DNA of 64,000 nucleotides from Dactylosporangium fulvum (GCF_025137375.1 NZ_CP073720.1:830501-894500); one strand, 5' to 3'; shown: positions 48,749 through 58,628, counted from the first letter of the stretch. The notes: generated from the sequence alone by a model not told the origin. Translations and numbers: made by a program.

Positions 48749-49784
48749 AAAGCGCGCAGTTGACGAGCACCGGTTCGGGGTGGAGGACCACGCCGAACCG
48801 GGACTCGACGCCCTCGCGGATCTCGCGCGCCAGGTCGAGCAGCGCCGCCGTCGAGCCGGTGCCGCGGTTCGTCAGCGCGAGCGTGTGTTTGCCGCTCAGC
48901 GCCACACCCGAACCCTCCCGGCCGTAGCCCTTGCGGAAGCCTGCCCGCTCGATCAACCAGGCCGCGCTCAACTTCACCGTGCCGTCGCCGCCCGGCCAGG
49001 ACGGGGGCTCGCCGAACTGCGCCGCCGCCCCGCGGACCCGCTCGAAATCGTCCGGCGACACCACCGGATTCGTGAAGAACGAGCCTACTGAGTATGTGTC
49101 GCGGTCCGCGGGATCGATGACCATGCCCTTTCCGGCGCGCAGCTTCAGTACCGCATCCCGCACAGCATCCAAGGGTGCCGTCGCACCCGGCTCGACACCC
49201 AGGGTGCGGGCCAGCTCGGCGTAGCGGATGGGCGTCGACAGCGGCGACGCGAGGAGACGGAACGACACCGAGAGCACCACGAACCGGTCGTTGTGTTTGA
49301 AGACGCTGGTGCGGTACGCGAAGCCGCAGTCACCCGCCGGCAGAGAGACGACCTCGTCGCGCTGCCGGTCGAACACACGGACCTGCGTGATCGTCTCGGC
49401 CACCTCCTGGCCGTAGGCGCCGACGTTCTGGATCGGCGTCGCGCCGGCCGAGCCGGGGATGCCGGACAACGACTCGATGCCCGACCAGCCGTTGACCACG
49501 GCGGTCTCGACGACTTCGTCCCACGGGTGCCCGGCGGCAACCGTCAGGGTCACGGTGCCGTCTTCGTTGTGAACGTCGATCCCGCGCTGGCGCAGCAGCA
49601 CGACGGTGCCGGGGAACCCCTCGTCGGCGACGACGACGTTGCTGCCACCGGCGAGGATCAGCACAGGATCGGCCGACCGCACGGCGGCGAGCGTCTGTTC
49701 CTCGTTGGTCACCTCGACGAGGTGTCGGGCGGTGCCGCCGAGGCGGAGCGTCGTGAACGTGGCAAGCGTGGCGGGTTCGGACAC
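48747..49784 (-). CDS. murB: UDP-N-acetylenolpyruvoylglucosamine reductase
   Basis: The 345-residue FAD enzyme reduces enolpyruvyl-UDP-GlcNAc to UDP-MurNAc with NADPH in peptidoglycan synthesis. The FAD motif is LAGGSNVVVADEGFPG, with SGIPGSAGATPIQNVGAYGQ as the phosphate and flavin loop. The proton donor serine is in DTYSVGSFFTNPVV and the C-terminal Glu in LHPEPVLVNCAL. It is a type I MurB. GTG 49784 is preceded by TACTCT with a 6-nt gap (leaderless). Its stop is within a repeat element copy. Confidence 0.93.
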   Translation of the reverse strand: MSEPATLATFTTLRLGGTARHLVEVTNEEQTLAAVRSADPVLILAGGSNVVVADEGFPGTVVLLRQRGIDVHNEDGTVTLTVAAGHPWDEVVETAVVNGWSGIESLSGIPGSAGATPIQNVGAYGQEVAETITQVRVFDRQRDEVVSLPAGDCGFAYRTSVFKHNDRFVVLSVSFRLLASPLSTPIRYAELARTLGVEPGATAPLDAVRDAVLKLRAGKGMVIDPADRDTYSVGSFFTNPVVSPDDFERVRGAAAQFGEPPSWPGGDGTVKLSAAWLIERAGFRKGYGREGSGVALSGKHTLALTNRGTGSTAALLDLAREIREGVESRFGVVLHPEPVLVNCAL

Positions 49785-49839
49785 CGCACCAGAGTAAGCG
49801 GTGCCCTAAGGTTGGAGTGCGGCGTCGGGTCGGGGAGGG

Positions 49840-50604
49840 ATGGCGATGAGCAAGCCTCAGCTCACGAAGGACTTCTGGTTGGCGTCGCTGCGCACGGAGG
49901 GTGACGCGTTCCGCGCGGCCCTCGGCAGTGGCACACCGCTCGACGCGCCGGTGCCGAGCTGCCCCGGGTGGAGCCTGGGTGATCTCGCATGGCACGTGAG
50001 CCAGGTGTATTCGTGGGTGAGCGGCCACGCCGGCCGGGGCGTCACGGAGCGGCCGGGGGGCCGGCCGGACACGCCGCTGCCCGCCGGCGTCGACCCGGTC
50101 GTCGCGTGGACCGACGCGTTCACCGAGCTCGTCGCGACCCTCGACGCCGTCGAGCCGGACCTCCCGGCGTGGAACTGGGCGCCCCAGGCGAAGAAGGCCG
50201 CCTTCTGGCACCGGCGGATGGCGCACGAGACGTCGATCCACCGGTGGGACGCGCAGATGGCCGGAGGGCTCAGCGAGCCGATCGACCCGAAGCTCGCCGG
50301 CGACGGCGTCACCGAGGTCCTTGACACCTGGCTGCCCGCCGGGCGTCGGAGTGGCCCCACCGACCGGGCCGGCATGATCGCGCTCCACGCGACCGATGTC
50401 GACCAGGTGTGGTACGTGCGGCTGCGCGGGGCCGGCGTCGCGCTGCTGGACACCGACACGCTGCTGGACACCGACGACCACCACGAGCGCGCGACGGCCA
50501 GCGGCCCGGCGAGCGACCTGGTGCTGGCGCTGTTCGGCCGGGTGCCGTTCGACACGCTGCTGGTGAGCGGCGACGTGACCCTGCTCAGGGGCCTGCTGAT
50601 CTGA
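49840..50604 (+). CDS. Maleylpyruvate isomerase family mycothiol-dependent enzyme (DinB-like)
   Basis: The 254-residue protein has the DinB/MDMPI fold: CPGWSLGDLAWHVSQVYSWV near the start and WHRRMAHETSIHRWDAQMAG in the middle, whose His residues match the metal site (H in LAWH, HE and H in MAHETSIH). Proteins of this group use mycothiol as thiol cofactor for isomerisation or S-transfer. Substrate unknown. The start ATG 49840 (GGGGAGGG upstream) is preferred over 49846. Its end overlaps the convergent macrodomain gene by 20 bp. Confidence 0.85.
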   Translation: MAMSKPQLTKDFWLASLRTEGDAFRAALGSGTPLDAPVPSCPGWSLGDLAWHVSQVYSWVSGHAGRGVTERPGGRPDTPLPAGVDPVVAWTDAFTELVATLDAVEPDLPAWNWAPQAKKAAFWHRRMAHETSIHRWDAQMAGGLSEPIDPKLAGDGVTEVLDTWLPAGRRSGPTDRAGMIALHATDVDQVWYVRLRGAGVALLDTDTLLDTDDHHERATASGPASDLVLALFGRVPFDTLLVSGDVTLLRGLLI

Positions 50605-51097
50605 TCTGCTCGGCGATCCGCCGCAGCTGCTCGTTGAAGAGCACCAGTCGCACCTCGCCGTCGTAGGGTGCGGCGTCGAAGGCGGCGAGCGCTTGCCGTA
50701 CCGCATCCTCGGCGGGCCAGGCGAAGGCGCCCGACGAGACGAGGGGGAACGCGGCCGACGCCGCCCCCAGGTCCGCCGCGACCCGCAGGGCGTTCGTGTA
50801 GCAGGCGCGGAGCGTTGCCGAACGGTCCTCTGTGGCTTTCCAGATCGGGCCCACCGTGTGGATCACCCAGCGGGCCGGCAGGTTGCCCGCTGTTGTGGCC
50901 ACGGCCTCGCAGGCGGGCAGTCCCTTGGGGAGACGGTCCCGGCGCAGCGCCCGGCACTCCTCGAGGATGGCGGGGCCGCCGGCGTGGTGGATCGCCCCGT
51001 CGACCCCGCCGCCGCCCAGCAGCGTGGTGTTGGCGGCGTTGACGATCGCGTCGACCTCCTGCCGCGTGATGTCACCGCGTAGCAGTGTCAGCCGCAT
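50585..51097 (-). CDS. Macrodomain protein (O-acetyl-ADP-ribose deacetylase type)
   Basis: The 170-residue protein is a MacroD-type hydrolase of ADP-ribose derivatives. Signatures are MRLTLLRGDITRQEVDAIVNAANTTLLGGG-type (ITRQEVDAIVNAAN, then GGGGVDGAIHHAGG). WVIHTVGP and AFPLVSSGAFAWP follow. The conserved Asn (NAAN) and GVDGAIH Asp are present. ATG 51097 has GGAGGAG upstream. Its first 26 bp lie within the EI24 gene's 3' end, so it is probably co-transcribed with it. A role in NAD metabolism or ADP-ribosylation reversal is expected from family. Confidence 0.9.
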   Translation of the reverse strand: MRLTLLRGDITRQEVDAIVNAANTTLLGGGGVDGAIHHAGGPAILEECRALRRDRLPKGLPACEAVATTAGNLPARWVIHTVGPIWKATEDRSATLRACYTNALRVAADLGAASAAFPLVSSGAFAWPAEDAVRQALAAFDAAPYDGEVRLVLFNEQLRRIAEQIRSAGP

Positions 51098-51863
51098 GCG
51101 GTTGCTCCTCCGTCGACAGGCCGAGGACACGGCGGGTCAGCAGTGTGCTGCCGACGACCGCGGCAGGGACGACGACGATCGCGGCCAGCGGGATCAGCAG
51201 CAGCAGGAACACCGGGATGCCGAAGCCGAGCGCCAGCGGCCGGTGCGCCCGCAGCATCTGCCGGCGGTCCTTGAGCCGCAGGCCGCGCCGGTTGAACGGG
51301 ATGCCGGTCAGCTCGACGGCGATGAGCCAGCCGCCGACGATCGCGTTGAGCACCGGTACCACCGTCTGGCCGACGACCGGCACGAAGCCCAGCAGGAACA
51401 GCGGGACGGCGAACGCGATGCCGAGCAGGATGAGCCGGATGGAGTCGGCGAGGTTCTTGAAGAAGGTCCGGTACCACGGCAGGTCGGTCTCGCCGGGCGT
51501 GCCGCCGAGCTCGGTCTCGATCCGCTCCGAGATGACCTCGTAGAACGAGTCGCCGATGAGCAGTGTGAGGGCGGTGTAGGAAATGACCGACAGCAGGACG
51601 CCGACGGCGAGGATGCCGGCGCCGGCCCCGAACCGGACGACCCGGCGCCACGTCGACGACCAGTCGTCGGCGAACCAGGTGGCGGCCGCGGCGAGGTCGT
51701 CGATGTACAGGAAGAGGAAGAACCAGGCGACGCCGAGCAGCAGCAGCGAGATGACGGCCGGGATCATGCCCAGGAAGAGCAGCCCGGGACTCCGCCCGTA
51801 CCGCGCGAAGCCCCGCCCCAGCAGCCGGAACCCGGTGACGAACTCGTCCCACGTCGACGTCAT
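51072..51863 (-). CDS. EI24 domain membrane protein (CysZ-like)
   Basis: The 263-residue integral membrane protein matches the EI24/CysZ family: MTSTWDEFVTGFRLLGRGFA, SPGLLFLGMIPAVISLLLLG, then FRNLADSIRLILLGIAFAVP-type helices and GFVPVVGQTVVPVLNAIVGG WLIAVE. CysZ in E. coli transports sulfate; the actinobacterial family is less defined. ATG 51863 is proposed because homologues as I recall begin there; ATG 51878 is an in-frame alternative. It overlaps the macrodomain gene by 26 bp and lies 19 bp after the methyltransferase. Confidence 0.82.
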   Translation of the reverse strand: MTSTWDEFVTGFRLLGRGFARYGRSPGLLFLGMIPAVISLLLLGVAWFFLFLYIDDLAAAATWFADDWSSTWRRVVRFGAGAGILAVGVLLSVISYTALTLLIGDSFYEVISERIETELGGTPGETDLPWYRTFFKNLADSIRLILLGIAFAVPLFLLGFVPVVGQTVVPVLNAIVGGWLIAVELTGIPFNRRGLRLKDRRQMLRAHRPLALGFGIPVFLLLLIPLAAIVVVPAAVVGSTLLTRRVLGLSTEEQPHAADTATR

Positions 51864-51881
51864 CTGACCCACGGCCATAGG

Positions 51882-52673
51882 TTACGGGGCCACGGCGGCG
51901 TAGCGGACGGTCAGCTCACCCAGACGCCAGCGGGCCGGTCGGTCCAGCACCGGCCAGCCGGCGGCCTTCGTCGCCTCCACCGCCCGCCGCCAGCGCTGCC
52001 GCGGGCCGAACGTCGACAGCGGGGCCGCATCCCGCCAGGCGTTGTCCAGTGTGGACAGGAAGGCGTGGACGGGCTCACCCGGCACGTTGTGGTGGATCAG
52101 CGACTTCGGCAGCCGCTCGGCCAGCGTCGCCGGGGCGTCCAGCGTGGACAGTCGCGCCGCCAGCGTCAGCGTCTGCGGGCCCTCCGGGGACACGGTCACC
52201 CAGCTCGCGATCCGGCCCAGCTCGTCGCACGTGCCCTCGACCAGGATCGCGCCGGTCGCGGTCATCGCCGCCCACGCGCCGTCCACCTCGGATTCGTCGT
52301 ACTGGCGCAGCACGTTGAACGCCCGCACGAGCGTGGGCCGCAGGCCCGCCAGCTCGAAGCCGCCCCGGCGGAACTCCAGCTCCGGCGGGTCCGCGAACGG
52401 CTGGGCGGACGCGACCCGCTCGGGGTCGATCTCCAGGCCGATCACCCGGACGCCGAGCCGGGCGCGGAGCTCGACGGTGGTCACCGGGGACGCGCCGTAC
52501 CCCAGGTCGACGACGAGCGGGTCCGGCGCCCGGCGGAGCAGCCCACCGAGCGTCGCCCGCATCCAGTTGTCGACCCGTCGCAGTCGGTTGGGATTTGTGG
52601 TACCCCGGGTGATCGAGCCGTGAAAAGCCGAGCCGGCCGACGCCTTCGGCGCGTGACCCGACCCGGCCTTCAT
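51882..52673 (-). CDS. Class I SAM-dependent methyltransferase
   Basis: The 263-residue protein has a Rossmann-type methyltransferase core: LVVDLGYGASPVTTVELRAR (motif I, DLGYGASP) and VIGLEIDPERVASA (motif II, acidic residue after strand 2). FELAGLRPTLVRAFNVLRQYDESEV (motif IV region) and LVEGTCDELGRIASWV follow. The C-terminal part is family-specific. The substrate is unknown. ATG 52673 overlaps the stop of the SDR gene (TGATG), so both are co-translated. EI24 follows 4 bp later, giving an operon SDR-methyltransferase-EI24-macrodomain. Confidence 0.8.
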   Translation of the reverse strand: MKAGSGHAPKASAGSAFHGSITRGTTNPNRLRRVDNWMRATLGGLLRRAPDPLVVDLGYGASPVTTVELRARLGVRVIGLEIDPERVASAQPFADPPELEFRRGGFELAGLRPTLVRAFNVLRQYDESEVDGAWAAMTATGAILVEGTCDELGRIASWVTVSPEGPQTLTLAARLSTLDAPATLAERLPKSLIHHNVPGEPVHAFLSTLDNAWRDAAPLSTFGPRQRWRRAVEATKAAGWPVLDRPARWRLGELTVRYAAVAP

Positions 52674-53446
52674 CAGAGGACCCTGTGGACCTTGTGCTGG
52701 GCGGCCTGGGCCAGTGGACGGACCACGAGCCGGTCGATGTTCACGTGGTGCGGCCGGGTGGCGGTCCACACGATGCAGTCCGCGATGTCCTCCGCGACCA
52801 GGGGAAACTCGACTCCGGCGTACACGGCTGCGGCCTGCTCGGCGTCCCCGCCGAAGCGTTTGACAGCGAATTCATCCGTTTTGACCATACCTGGGTCGAT
52901 CTCCACGACTCGGACCAGCCGGCCGTTGAGCTCCAGCCGCAGCGTCTCGGCGACCGCCGTCTGCGCGTGCTTGGCGGCCGTGTAGCCCCCGCCGCCCTCG
53001 TACACGATCAGGCCCGCCGTCGAGCTCAGCACCACGATCGTGCCCCGGCCGGACCGCTCCAGCAGCGGCAACAGCGCCTTGGTGACGCGGACCGTGCCGA
53101 GCACGTTGACGTCGAACATCCACTGCCAGTCGCTCAGGTCGGCCGACTCGACCGGGTCCGCGCCGAGTGCGCCGCCGGCGTTGTTGACCAGCAGTTCGAC
53201 CGATCCGTCGAGCCCGGCCACCACCTCCGACAAACGGGATACATCGGCGTCAGAAGTGACATCCGCGACCACCGCGGTCGCCGAGGACAGCGACGTCACC
53301 AGCGACTTCAGCAGGTCGGCCCGGCGTGCGACCGCGACCACGTGGAAGCCCGAGGCGTCGAGCTGACGGGCGGTCGCCGCGCCGATACCGCTGGAGGCGC
53401 CGGTCACCACGGCGATGCGGGAGGTTGCGGCGTGAGGAGAAGACAT
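52673..53446 (-). CDS. SDR family NAD(P)-dependent oxidoreductase
   Basis: The 257-residue enzyme has the classical short-chain dehydrogenase motifs: [11 protein letters not shown] (cofactor, TGxxxGxG), NNAGG (NNAG), and [23 protein letters not shown] with the catalytic Ser, Tyr and Lys in order. [11 protein letters not shown] follows the active site. The YxxxK spacing is intact. The substrate is unknown. ATG 53446 starts the gene; it heads an operon of four genes running away from mshA, which is divergent. Confidence 0.88.
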   Translation of the reverse strand: MSSPHAATSRIAVVTGASSGIGAATARQLDASGFHVVAVARRADLLKSLVTSLSSATAVVADVTSDADVSRLSEVVAGLDGSVELLVNNAGGALGADPVESADLSDWQWMFDVNVLGTVRVTKALLPLLERSGRGTIVVLSSTAGLIVYEGGGGYTAAKHAQTAVAETLRLELNGRLVRVVEIDPGMVKTDEFAVKRFGGDAEQAAAVYAGVEFPLVAEDIADCIVWTATRPHHVNIDRLVVRPLAQAAQHKVHRVL

Positions 53447-53582
53447 AGCGCAATCCTGCATGATGCGTGAACACCGCCACATGGCAGTGACCAACGCAAC
53501 GGTGGGTAGACGGCCACCCGCGAGGGAACATGGACGGTTGGGAAGATGTAACCCTCCGGCAACAGACAAAAGGAGCACCGAC

Positions 53583-54896
53583 GTGGCGCGGGTCGACTCG
53601 CTGCACAGCCACACCCCGCACTCCCGCCGTTCCCTCCCGAGGCGCGTCGCCACGCTCTCCGTCCATACCTCACCCCTGGACCAGCCGGGCACCGGCGACG
53701 CCGGTGGCATGAACGTGTACATCGTCGAGATCGCCGAGCGACTCGCCCGCGCCGGCGTCGAGGTGGAGATTTTCACCCGGGCCACGAACAGCGACCTCCC
53801 GCCGGTGGTCGAGATGGCGCCGGGCGTTCTCGTCCGGCACGTCATCGCCGGCCCGTTCGAGGGGCTCGCCAAGGAGGACCTGCCGGCCCAGCTGTGCGCG
53901 TTCACCGGCGGCGTCCTGCGGGCCGAGGCCGCGCGTCCCCTCGGCTGGTACGACCTGGTGCACTCCCACTACTGGCTGTCCGGCCAGGTCGGCTGGCTCG
54001 CCAAGGACCGCTGGGGCGTCCCGCTGGTGCACACCGCGCACACCCTGGCCAAGGTGAAGAACCAGCTCCTCGCCGACGGCGACAAGCCCGAGCCGATCGC
54101 CCGCGTGATCGGCGAGGAGCAGGTCGTCGCCGCCGCCGACGGGCTCGTCGCCAACACCCCGGCCGAGGCCGCCGACCTCATCGAGCTCTACGGCGCGGAT
54201 CCGAAGCGCGTCAGCGTCGTGCCGCCCGGCGTCGACCTCGACACCTTCGCCCGCCGGCCCCTGCGGCGGCACGCGGCCCGGCAGCGGTTCGGCCTGCCCG
54301 ACGACGCGCACGTGGTCGCCTTCGTCGGCCGGATCCAGCCGCTCAAGGCGCCCGACGTGCTGCTGCGCGCCGCCGCCGAGCTGCGCGAGCGGGACCCGCG
54401 CCTGGCCCGCAAGCTCATCGTCGTGGTGTGCGGCGGCCCCAGCGGCTCGGGCCTCGACCGCCCCACGGCGCTCATGGACCTCGCCCGTGATCTCGGCATC
54501 GCCGACTGCGTGCGGTTCGTCGAGCCGCAGCCGCGTGCGGCCCTCGCCGACCTGTTCCAGGCCGTCGACCTGGTCGCGGTGCCGAGCTACAACGAGTCGT
54601 TCGGCCTCGTCGCGATCGAGGCGCAGGCGTGCGGCACGCCTGTCGTCGCGGCGGCCGTCGGCGGCCTGGTCACCGCGGTCCGCGACGGCGTCTCCGGCGT
54701 CCTCGTCGACACGCACGACCCGGGCGACTGGGCCACGGTCCTCGGCAGGCTGCTGGCCGAGCCGGCCCGCCGGGCGGCGCTCGCGATGGGTGCGGTCCAG
54801 CACGCCGCGGAGTTCTCCTGGAGCCACACGGCGAGCGGACTGCTCGCCGCCTACCGAGAGGCCCTCGACGCGCACAGGGAGGTCATGGCGGCATGA
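53583..54896 (+). CDS. mshA: D-inositol-3-phosphate glycosyltransferase (mycothiol step 1)
   Basis: The 437-residue GT4 glycosyltransferase joins GlcNAc from UDP-GlcNAc to inositol-3-phosphate. Signatures are [36 protein letters not shown], and [40 protein letters not shown] and [14 protein letters not shown] follow, then the GT4 EX7E stretch [29 protein letters not shown]. It matches MshA throughout. GTG 53583 has AGGAG 7 nt upstream. mshD is at 30151-31077. YbjN follows with a 4-bp overlap. Confidence 0.95.
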   Translation: MARVDSLHSHTPHSRRSLPRRVATLSVHTSPLDQPGTGDAGGMNVYIVEIAERLARAGVEVEIFTRATNSDLPPVVEMAPGVLVRHVIAGPFEGLAKEDLPAQLCAFTGGVLRAEAARPLGWYDLVHSHYWLSGQVGWLAKDRWGVPLVHTAHTLAKVKNQLLADGDKPEPIARVIGEEQVVAAADGLVANTPAEAADLIELYGADPKRVSVVPPGVDLDTFARRPLRRHAARQRFGLPDDAHVVAFVGRIQPLKAPDVLLRAAAELRERDPRLARKLIVVVCGGPSGSGLDRPTALMDLARDLGIADCVRFVEPQPRAALADLFQAVDLVAVPSYNESFGLVAIEAQACGTPVVAAAVGGLVTAVRDGVSGVLVDTHDPGDWATVLGRLLAEPARRAALAMGAVQHAAEFSWSHTASGLLAAYREALDAHREVMAA

Positions 54897-55387
54897 ACCG
54901 GGATGAGGTTGCGGAACTGATCAAGAAGGTTGCCGTGGACCGGGAGATTCCGTGTGAGGCGACCGGTGACCACGCCTTCGTGGTCACGCTGCCCGGCACC
55001 CACAAGCAGAAGACGAACTGCAACCTCATCGTCGGCGAGCACACCCTGCGCGTCGAGGCGTTCGTGATGCGCCACCCCGACGAGAACCGCGAGGTGCTCT
55101 GGGAGTGGCTGCTGCAGCGCAACGCGCGCATGTACGGCGTCGCGTTCGCCGTCGACACGGTCGGTGACGTGTACCTCATGGGTCGCCTCCCGCTGCACGC
55201 CGTCACCGAGGACGAGCTCGACCGCCTGCTCGGCGCGGTCCTCACGTATGCCGACGAGAGCTTCGACCCGATGCTGGAGATCGGCTTCGGCTCGGCGATC
55301 CGTCGCGAGTGGGAGTGGCGCGTCAAGCGCGGCGAGCCGCTGGACAACCTCCGCGCGTTCACGGCCTTTGTCAATCGCGGGGCGTAG
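54893..55387 (+). CDS. YbjN domain-containing protein
   Basis: The 164-residue soluble protein belongs to the YbjN/type III chaperone-like fold family: [60 protein letters not shown] and [20 protein letters not shown]. It is commonly encoded right after mshA in actinomycetes, as here, where ATG 54893 overlaps the mshA stop (ATGA). The function is not settled. A glycosyltransferase gene follows 13 bp later. Confidence 0.87.
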   Translation: MNRDEVAELIKKVAVDREIPCEATGDHAFVVTLPGTHKQKTNCNLIVGEHTLRVEAFVMRHPDENREVLWEWLLQRNARMYGVAFAVDTVGDVYLMGRLPLHAVTEDELDRLLGAVLTYADESFDPMLEIGFGSAIRREWEWRVKRGEPLDNLRAFTAFVNRGA

Positions 55388-55400
55388 ATACCCTGAGCGG

Positions 55401-56873
55401 GTGATCGACAGACCACCCCTGGCATGGAAGCCCGTCAGCGCAGTGGCCGGCGGGGCAGCCGTGGCGCTGCTGCTCATGATCACCCGGTACGACTACCACC
55501 GCGACGAGCTGTACTTCCGCATGATCGGCGCGCACCCCAAGTGGGGCTACGTCGATCAGCCACCCTTCACCCCGCTGCTGGTCCGCGCCTGCATCGAGCT
55601 CTTCGGCGACACGGTGTGGGCGATCCGACTGCCCGGCCTGCTCTTTGTCGCGGCCGCCGCGTTCCTGCTCGCCGCCATTGCCCGTGAGGTCGGCGGCGGA
55701 CCGGTCGCCCAGGCGCTGGCGGCCACCGGCGTGCTCACCACGTTTCCCCTCTTGGCCGGGCACCTCGCGCTGACCACCGGGCCCGACCTGGTGATGTGGC
55801 TGCTCACCATCCTGTTCATGATGCGGGCGCTGCTGCGCGGCGCGGACCGGTACTGGCTCGCCGCCGGTCTGGCCGTCGGGCTCGCGCTCTACAACAAGCA
55901 TCTCGTGGTCTTGTTGCTGCTGACGGTCGCGGCGGGCCTGCTGATCCTCGGCCCGCGTAAGGTCCTGCTGTCGCCCTGGCTCTGGGGCGGTGCCGCGATC
56001 GCGATCGTGGTCGGCCTGCCCAACCTGCTGTACCAGGTCGCCAACAACTTCCCGCAGTTGTCCATGGCGGAGGCGCTGACGGAGAACAAGGGCGACGAGG
56101 CGCGGATCACTCTGCTTCCGCTGCAGTTGGCGTGGCTGGGCCCGATCTTCGTGCCCATCTGGATCAGCGGGATCGTCACTCTGCTGCGTGATCCGCGACT
56201 GCGGCCGGTGCGGGCGTTCGGCCTGGCCTACCCGCTGATGCTCGTGCTCCTGTTCATCGTCGCGGGCCAGCCGTACTACAGCTTCGGGCTGCTCGCCGCG
56301 CTCTTCGCCGTCGGTGCCGCGCCGACCGGGCGCTGGCTCACGACCGCCCGCCGGAAGGTACTGCTGACCACCGGGGTGGTGGTCAACTGCGGACTCGCGA
56401 TCCTCACCTCGCTGCCCGTGCTCCCGGTCGACGTGGTGGGCAGGACCCCGATCCCGGCCATGAACCAGGGCATCGCCGACGAGATCGGCTGGCGGCGATA
56501 CGTCCGCCAGGTGGCCGACGTCTATGCCGCCCTGCCGGCGGAGGACAAGCCGCGCACCGTGTTCGTCACCGGCAACTACGGCGAGGCCGGCGCGCTCGAC
56601 CGCTACGGCAAGCCCATCGGCCTGCCGGATGTCTACAGTGGACATAACGAGCTCTGGCGCCTCGGCCCGCCGCCCGAGTCGGCGACCGTCGTGGTGCTGG
56701 TCTCCCAGGGTGACCCGACCCGGTCCCCGGCCTTCGGCTCCTGCGTGGAAATGGCCAGACTGGACAATGGTTACGGGGTGGAGAACGAGGAGCAAACAGC
56801 TCGCGTATTCGTCTGCCGGGACCGCCGGGGTACCTGGGCTGAGCTGTGGCCTCAGTTCCAGCATTTCGATTGA
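55401..56873 (+). CDS. ArnT/PMT-like membrane glycosyltransferase
   Basis: The 490-residue membrane protein has the GT-C glycosyltransferase N-terminus: TRYDYHRDELYFRMIGAHPK (DxE-like acidic loop), WGYVDQPPFTPLLVRA, and LLAGHLALTTGPDLVMWLLT. About nine to eleven helices are followed by a soluble C-terminal part with FVTGNYGEAGALDRYGKPIG and SVVLVSQ-like segments. Such enzymes transfer sugars from polyprenyl-phosphate donors to proteins, lipids or wall polymers. GTG 55401 follows TACCCT by 6 nt, a leaderless pattern. The acceptor is unknown. Confidence 0.83.
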   Translation: MIDRPPLAWKPVSAVAGGAAVALLLMITRYDYHRDELYFRMIGAHPKWGYVDQPPFTPLLVRACIELFGDTVWAIRLPGLLFVAAAAFLLAAIAREVGGGPVAQALAATGVLTTFPLLAGHLALTTGPDLVMWLLTILFMMRALLRGADRYWLAAGLAVGLALYNKHLVVLLLLTVAAGLLILGPRKVLLSPWLWGGAAIAIVVGLPNLLYQVANNFPQLSMAEALTENKGDEARITLLPLQLAWLGPIFVPIWISGIVTLLRDPRLRPVRAFGLAYPLMLVLLFIVAGQPYYSFGLLAALFAVGAAPTGRWLTTARRKVLLTTGVVVNCGLAILTSLPVLPVDVVGRTPIPAMNQGIADEIGWRRYVRQVADVYAALPAEDKPRTVFVTGNYGEAGALDRYGKPIGLPDVYSGHNELWRLGPPPESATVVVLVSQGDPTRSPAFGSCVEMARLDNGYGVENEEQTARVFVCRDRRGTWAELWPQFQHFD

Positions 56874-57196
56874 TTTCGATTATTTCCATTGTGTGAGGGA
56901 GCCGACATCCCGTTTACTTGTCGCTCGATTCCCGAGCCGCGTACCGTCATTCTCGGATCCGGCGATTCCTGAAGTTGGGGAGCGACGGGGGTGTTCAGGG
57001 CCGTCAAGGCCCTCTCGCAGTGATGTGTCCGGGCGGGGCGCGTCGCTGCCAACCGGCGGCACGCGCGGTCGAAAGGCCGCAGCGGAGCGGGTGTCGTGGA
57101 CTGGGGGTGCACGTCACCCGCTGCCGCCGGTGCGAGCCGCCAAACTTAATCCGGGCATAAAGACGCACGGCGGTTGCTGCCCGTAATTTTCCTCGC
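56874..57196. other. Intergenic stretch without recognised feature
   Basis: These 323 bp hold no convincing gene. The first 150 bp and the last 60 bp are less GC-rich than the surroundings (TTGATTTCGATTATTTCC near 56870; AAACTTAATCC near 57143). A weak GGGCC-GTCAA-GGCCC hairpin lies near 56998-57012. Nothing else was seen. Confidence 0.5.
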
Positions 57197-58255
57197 ATGC
57201 GAAGCGTGCGGACGCCGCTGGTTCCCCGTGTCCTCGCCGGGCTCCTGCTGGCCCTGATCCCGGGTTCCGCGCTCGCCGGGTGCGGTGGCGCACCGGGTCC
57301 CTCGGACGCCGGGGCCGCCCCCGACTCGTCCGAGGACGCCTCCGCCGGCGATCCCGGGTCGGCCGACCCGGCACAGAGTGGCACCGGCGTCCTCGGCGCC
57401 GCCGCGAAGCCGAGCGGGACCGCGACGAAGCCCGCGACCGTCACCGCGCCGACGCAGACCTTCGCCGTCGGCGTCAGCCAGTTCACCTTCAGCCGCTCCG
57501 GCCGCACCCTGCGCACACTGGTCTTCTACCCGGCGACCGGCAGCGCGGGCGGCGCGCCGAAGAGCAACGCGGCGGTCGCCGCCGGGCGCTTCCCGCTCGT
57601 GCTGTGGAGCCACGGCCTCCACGGCTCGCCCGAGGGCTATCAGGGCGTGAGCGCGAAGATCGCCGCCGCGGGTTTTGTGGTGGCCGCCCCGGCGTATCCC
57701 TTCACCAACGACAAGGCCAACCCGTTCAACCAGGGCGACATGGCCAACCAGCCGGCCGACGCCTCCGCCGTGATCACCGAGGTCCTCAAGCTCGACACGA
57801 AAGCCGGCGCGGCGCTGGCCGGGCACATCGAGACGGCGCGCGTCGGCGCGGCCGGTCACTCGGCGGGCGGCTACACGACCGCCGGCATGCTGTCGGGCTC
57901 GGCCCGTGACACCCGGCTCAAGGGCGGGATCATCGTGGCGGGCGGCGGTATGGGCGGCAGGTTCAGCGGTGCCGCGACGCCGGTGCTGTTCGTGCACGGC
58001 GACAAGGACGGCACGGTGCCGTACAGCAGCGGCAAAAGCCTCTACGACAGCTGCACCTGGCCGAAGGGCTTCCTGACCCTCCTCGGCGGCGACCACGGCG
58101 CCGCCCTGTGGGGCACCACCCCGGCGGCGCAGGCGGTGTCCAAGACGATGATCGACTTCTTTCGGTACACCCTGTACGGCGATGCGGCGGCCCACGGCAG
58201 ACTGCGTCAGGACGCCACGGTGAGCGGCGCGGCGAAGTACGACGGCAACCTCTGA
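57197..58255 (+). CDS. Lipoprotein alpha/beta hydrolase (dienelactone hydrolase/cutinase-like)
   Basis: The 352-residue exported lipoprotein has a signal peptide ending in the lipobox LAGC (C29), then a Pro/Ser/Ala/Thr linker of about 55 residues. The hydrolase body holds VLWSHGLHGSPEGYQGVSAK (oxyanion), the nucleophile AGHSAGGYTTAGM (S222), the acid in LFVHGDKDGTVPYSSG and the His in LLGGDHGAALWG, so the triad looks complete. It probably hydrolyses an ester outside the cell; substrate unknown. ATG 57197 is the evident start. The next genes are convergent. Confidence 0.83.
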   Translation: MRSVRTPLVPRVLAGLLLALIPGSALAGCGGAPGPSDAGAAPDSSEDASAGDPGSADPAQSGTGVLGAAAKPSGTATKPATVTAPTQTFAVGVSQFTFSRSGRTLRTLVFYPATGSAGGAPKSNAAVAAGRFPLVLWSHGLHGSPEGYQGVSAKIAAAGFVVAAPAYPFTNDKANPFNQGDMANQPADASAVITEVLKLDTKAGAALAGHIETARVGAAGHSAGGYTTAGMLSGSARDTRLKGGIIVAGGGMGGRFSGAATPVLFVHGDKDGTVPYSSGKSLYDSCTWPKGFLTLLGGDHGAALWGTTPAAQAVSKTMIDFFRYTLYGDAAAHGRLRQDATVSGAAKYDGNL

Positions 58256-58277
58256 GCCCCGATGCTCAGGTGCGGCC

Positions 58278-58598
58278 TCACGTCAGGGCGAAGACGTCCA
58301 GGAGGCCGGTCAGCTTCAACTGGGCGTACGCCAGGGGCCGCGGGTTGCGCAGGGTCAGCGTGCAGCCGGCGCCGTTGGCGAGCTTCCAGCAGCTGACCAG
58401 CGCGCCGATGCCCGCCGAGTCGAGCACCGTCACCTCGTCGAGGTCGAGCACCAGCTCGCCCGGCTCGAAGGCCGGCAGCACCGCGCGCACCGCCAGCACG
58501 ACCTGTTCCCGCGTGGCCAGGTCGAGTTCCCCGGCGAGGCGGATGACGACCGTGCCGGGATCCGTGGCATCCAGGGTTGCAGACAGCCCGTCGTCCAC
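58278..58598 (-). CDS. STAS-domain anti-sigma factor antagonist
   Basis: The 106-residue protein is SpoIIAA-like: TVVIRLAGELDLATREQVVL and LVLDLDEVTVLDSAGIGALV, where the Ser in DSAGIGAL is the site phosphorylated by partner anti-sigma kinases. Strand and helix order fit the STAS fold. No kinase or sigma factor is adjacent, so its partners are elsewhere. The GTG start at 58598 is preceded by GGAGGCGC. It is encoded 30 bp after the tandem MFS genes on the same strand. Confidence 0.88.
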   Translation of the reverse strand: MDDGLSATLDATDPGTVVIRLAGELDLATREQVVLAVRAVLPAFEPGELVLDLDEVTVLDSAGIGALVSCWKLANGAGCTLTLRNPRPLAYAQLKLTGLLDVFALT

Positions 58599-58628
58599 AT
58601 GCGCCTCCCGCCGTATGAAGGGCAGGGA

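Noticed and set aside
56918..57160. An 80-codon frame in the gap before the esterase lipoprotein
   Set aside because: No ribosome site, no recognisable domain, random-looking composition.
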